Positions 14,082 through 16,374 of a stretch of DNA of 16,374 nucleotides are shown here, piece after piece. The notes beneath the pieces were generated by a model. It was not told where the DNA came from, made no database searches, and saw nothing but the letters and a program-made list of their open reading frames with translations. Positions within the stretch are counted from its first letter, which is position 1. Each line of letters starts with the position of its first letter. Source of the stretch: Treponema sp. (lineage in GTDB: Bacteria; Spirochaetota; Spirochaetia; Treponematales; Breznakiellaceae); assembly GCA_031266255.1 (NCBI GenBank), contig JAISBK010000119.1, positions 1 to 16,374 on the forward strand, written 5' to 3'. Position numbers and translations under genes: made by a program.

Positions 14082-15664
14082 AAAAAATCAAATTTATCAT
14101 CAATGCGATGACACCAAAAATCGCCATTTTAATTTTAGCAAGCATACTCATATTTTTAGCGGCGGAATCTATCAGTTGGTTCTTGCCGCTTATTTTTTCA
14201 CGAATATTAGATACTATCTTAGACAAAGAGTTTCCTTCGTTGTTATTGTTCTTTTTCGCAATGTTAACCGCCATCTCAATTGGCGTTACCTCAGCAATGA
14301 GTTATATCAATAGCAAGCTGCTTTTAAAAAGCCATAAAAATATGGTTAATTTTCTTCTTGAAAGAACATTCAACCAGTTAAGTGAAGCGCGAGATAAAAA
14401 GGGCGTAAATTATTATAGCAATTTGATCTTGAAAACATCCAACAAGGCGTTAAATCTTTTTGATTTGAACGCTTTAACTCATTTTTTCAGATTGATAACA
14501 TTGACAGTCATTAGCATTATCATTTTTTGCATTGACATGCATTGCGGGATAGCGACATTGTTTTTAACCTTAATCGCCATAATAATTCACCGGTATAACA
14601 CTCCTTATTATATTAAGAATTCTGAAAAGCTGTCAGGACAAAAATTAGAACTATTTGGCTGGCTGGGCGACGCCTTGAGAGGAAGCTGGACAATACGGCA
14701 ATTCAACGCGGTGGAACATGAAACAGCCCTACTGGACAAGCGTACACGCTCGTTGTTCAAATCAGAAGGCAGACTAAATGTTGTCGATACGGTTGCCGTT
14801 TGGATTGGTTTTGATTTTTTTAAAAACGCCTATCTTCTTTTTATTATTGTCTATTCGTTAATAAAAGTGACGACAGGCGCGTTTCCAATATCTCTCGCGG
14901 TCGCGCTGATGATGTACAGCAATATGCTTGTAGTTCCTATACGTCAAATCAATGCGGCGTTAGAGCAATTTGCAACTTCATGGGCGGCGGTCAGTCTGCT
15001 GGAAAATGAGTATAGGTCAAATATAATTGAACAAGGCATAATAGTGAATGACATACAGACCATTGAATTTAAGCATGTAAGCCTGACTCTAGATAATAAA
15101 ACTATATTGGATAACATAAGTTTTAAAATTGAAAAAGGTGGACATTACCGGATAGCTGGCAAGAGTGGAGTTGGAAAATCATGCATGATAAAATTGCTGC
15201 TTGGATATTTTCAGGATTATACGGGAGAAATAGTAATAAACGGAATTTCAATACGAGATATAAACGCGCAAAGCGTATATGCCCAGATGAGCGTGCTTAT
15301 GCAGAATTCTGTCTTGTTTAATTGTTCAATAGAAGAAAATATACTATTTTCAGATGCATATAAAAAAAATGACGTCAAATCTATCTGCGAAAAATTTAAT
15401 TTAATCGACACATCTATACATCTTGACAGCGTATACGCCGACAATTTGTCTGGCGGCGAAAAGAACCGCGTCTTGCTTGCCCGCGCTTTGTGTCATGAAA
15501 AACCGTTTCTCATTTTGGATGAGCCTTTGGAAGGCGTTGATGAAAAAACAAAGGGTAACATATACGCTTACCTATCAGATTATATCAATACTAAAACACT
15601 AATTCTTATTACGCATGATGAAAGTCTTGCAAACCTCACTTCTGAGACACTGTTTATAAGTTGA
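14078..15664 (+). CDS. ABC exporter half-transporter 2 (permease plus ATPase)
   Basis: This 528-residue protein has the same layout as its neighbour: membrane segments in the first 300 residues (about 13-33, 55-75, 137-155, 158-172, 250-266, 270-286), then an ATPase. Motifs: Walker A GKSGVGKS (361-368) followed by Cys369 instead of the usual Thr, Q-loop Q409 (VLMQNSVLFN), signature LSGGE (457-461), Walker B LILDEP with E482, and H-loop H513 (ITHDES). The A-loop aromatic is missing: VSLTLDNKTIL (334-344) has Leu/Thr where Tyr is usual. Lysine to Q-loop is 42 residues, the normal length. It begins inside the stop of the first ABC gene (ATGA) with no Shine-Dalgarno, so translation is coupled. 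The exported substrate is unknown; peptide, lipid or drug are all possible. No precursor-peptide gene is seen nearby. Confidence 0.9.
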   Translation: MKKIKFIINAMTPKIAILILASILIFLAAESISWFLPLIFSRILDTILDKEFPSLLLFFFAMLTAISIGVTSAMSYINSKLLLKSHKNMVNFLLERTFNQLSEARDKKGVNYYSNLILKTSNKALNLFDLNALTHFFRLITLTVISIIIFCIDMHCGIATLFLTLIAIIIHRYNTPYYIKNSEKLSGQKLELFGWLGDALRGSWTIRQFNAVEHETALLDKRTRSLFKSEGRLNVVDTVAVWIGFDFFKNAYLLFIIVYSLIKVTTGAFPISLAVALMMYSNMLVVPIRQINAALEQFATSWAAVSLLENEYRSNIIEQGIIVNDIQTIEFKHVSLTLDNKTILDNISFKIEKGGHYRIAGKSGVGKSCMIKLLLGYFQDYTGEIVINGISIRDINAQSVYAQMSVLMQNSVLFNCSIEENILFSDAYKKNDVKSICEKFNLIDTSIHLDSVYADNLSGGEKNRVLLARALCHEKPFLILDEPLEGVDEKTKGNIYAYLSDYINTKTLILITHDESLANLTSETLFIS

Positions 15665-15904
15665 ATCGTGTATTTCTATATAAAAAGCAGCGGATACCCT
15701 GGCAATAACCATGATAAAAGTAATTCCTGTTCAATTTTTTATCTTAGCTCTTAGCCTCTTTCGTCCAGAACAACTCCGGAGATAAACGGGACAAGTTCCA
15801 CAGTTCTTGGAAAACTCGCGTATAAGAGTCTGTTCAATATCTTGACAAAATTCTAAAGCGGATGTATACCGGAATAAACAACAGAAAAGACGGAAATGGT
15901 ATGA
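15665..15904. other. Non-coding debris after the ABC genes
   Basis: No continuous reading frame or clear terminator is seen. A promoter-like pair, TTGACA (15842-15847) and TATACC (15865-15870), stands at 17-base spacing on the plus strand, but only the broken hexosaminidase remnant lies downstream. Composition returns toward the host level here. Confidence 0.45.
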
Positions 15905-16081
15905 GAAGGGAAATTTTCCGAATATATGATCTTTCCCCGGATATGCGCCCTGGCAGAGGCGCTCTGGACACCCCTATTCATCAAGGATTTTGACGATTTT
16001 TCCCGGCGCTTGCAGGTCCATCAAAAACGCCTGGATATGTTGGGGATTGTTCAGTATCGGGGTTCTTTAGGCGGGCTGTGA
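15905..16081 (+). pseudogene. C-terminal remnant of a GH20 beta-N-acetylhexosaminidase
   Basis: The frame from 15905 to the TGA ending at 16081 reads SEYMIFPRICALAEALW, then FDDFSRRLQVHQKRLDMLGI. This matches the C-terminal end of glycoside hydrolase family 20 proteins (typical pattern: eYM.FPRl.ALaE..Ws...dwedF..RL..h..RLd.lGinY), which remove terminal N-acetylhexosamines from glycans. The catalytic Asp-Glu pair and the whole barrel are missing: an in-frame TGA stands at 15902-15904, and no preceding GH20 sequence is visible in the other frames. The final residues (VQYRGSLGGL) diverge from the usual NYR ending. It is too short to act and has no ribosome site, so I read it as a dead fragment left by a deletion or insertion at the right edge of the island. 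Confidence 0.65.
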
Positions 16082-16374
16082 AAGGGGGGACAGGTTACGC
16101 TTGTTTGCGGGACGCTGCTATGTTCCCATAGTCTATAGAGTTTCAGTTTCGGCGTGAATACCGCTAAACAGACAAAGGACAGGCCAGACATGAGATCCAT
16201 ATAAAAATCACTGTACTTGCGCCACGTTTTGTCATATTGATTCGGCAGCACTGGACGTCCCGCTAAACCCTGGTATATCCTATGCACATAGTCTTTTTCA
16301 GTAAGGTACTCAAAAAAATTGGTGATTTCTAGGATTTTCTGTTTTTTCTCATGACATTCCCGGTGAAACACCTC
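16051..16374 (-). CDS. Partial reading frame of unknown function (runs off right edge)
   Basis: An open frame of at least 107 residues runs in from the right edge with no visible start codon it clearly uses; the only nearby candidate is a GTG at 16369-16371 with no assessable ribosome site. It contains FFEYLTEKDYVHRIYQG, KTWRKYSDFYMDLMSG and a short hydrophobic run (LSFVCLAVF), which I do not recognise. Its last 10 residues (SPPKEPRY) are antisense to the GH20 remnant, so the native 3' end is probably lost and the frame runs on by chance. It may be the tail of a real gene outside the window or a pseudogene. Confidence 0.3.
   Translation of the reverse strand, partial: EVFHRECHEKKQKILEITNFFEYLTEKDYVHRIYQGLAGRPVLPNQYDKTWRKYSDFYMDLMSGLSFVCLAVFTPKLKLYRLWEHSSVPQTSVTCPPFHSPPKEPRY

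Larger units (their letters stand above)
11822..15664. other. AT-rich island, probably horizontally acquired
   Basis: The four genes here are far more AT-rich than those to the left. As examples counted by eye, bases 12241-12300 hold 20 G/C of 60, whereas 9421-9480 hold 43 of 60. The first two genes use many AGA, ATA and AAA codons; the two ABC genes use more GCG, CGC and GGC codons. No transposase, integrase, tRNA or flanking direct repeat is seen, so the mechanism of arrival is unknown. Degraded sequence follows on the right. Confidence 0.7.

Noticed and set aside
15842..15870. TTGACA-17-TATACC promoter-like pair after the ABC genes
   Set aside because: The spacing is good, but the last -10 base is off consensus and only a broken GH20 fragment lies downstream; probably chance or a relic.
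11822..16374. Integrative or transposable element carrying the island
   Set aside because: I found no transposase, integrase, tRNA gene, terminal inverted repeats or target-site duplication; composition alone supports transfer but not a named element.
1..16374. CRISPR array, tRNA or rRNA genes
   Set aside because: No regularly spaced repeats, tRNA-like cloverleaf or rRNA sequence was recognised on either strand by eye.

Overview
The window looks like chromosomal DNA of a spirochaete, most likely a Treponema from an animal or insect gut. This is inferred from the gene mix and the moderate-to-high GC of most genes; no rRNA or other marker gene is present to prove it. From base 1 to about 11,760 the DNA is ordinary host-type sequence. 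From about 11,820 to 15,664 it is sharply more AT-rich, and the last 700 bases are gene debris.

Left part (1-3,826). The 5' end of an exported alpha/beta hydrolase gene (minus strand, cut by the window edge) is followed by an Hsp20 small heat-shock protein gene (minus) with its own hairpin terminator. Two genes read the other way: a 679-residue protein ending in a pRiA4b ORF-3-like domain, and a PTS EIIA (fructose/Ntr type) domain protein.

Middle (3,795-11,746). A minus-strand operon runs from a consensus promoter through a DUF362/ferredoxin protein, a 5'(3')-deoxyribonucleotidase-like HAD protein and a B12-binding-type radical SAM protein. Reading away from it on the plus strand are a dicarboxylate/glutamate:cation symporter with a clear terminator and a phosphoglycolate-phosphatase-like HAD protein. 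A large exported DUF4139 protein lies on the minus strand. Two gene pairs end tail to tail with overlapping stop regions.

Right part (11,776-16,374). A palindromic -35 box (TTGCAA) can serve two divergent promoters, one for the DUF4139 gene and one for the AT-rich island. The island encodes a very short inorganic-pyrophosphatase-like protein, a GNAT acetyltransferase lacking its N-terminal half, and two overlapping ABC exporter half-transporters that probably pair as a heterodimer. A near-perfect promoter (TTGACA-17-TATACT) lies inside the 3' end of the GNAT gene, and base composition changes there, so the island appears to be made of two pieces. It is followed by about 700 bases holding a C-terminal remnant of a GH20 beta-hexosaminidase and an unidentified partial reading frame.

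Regulatory theme: several promoters here look like extended -10 promoters, and three of them share an almost identical 15-base element, TATGGTATnATTwTA, without a recognisable -35 box.
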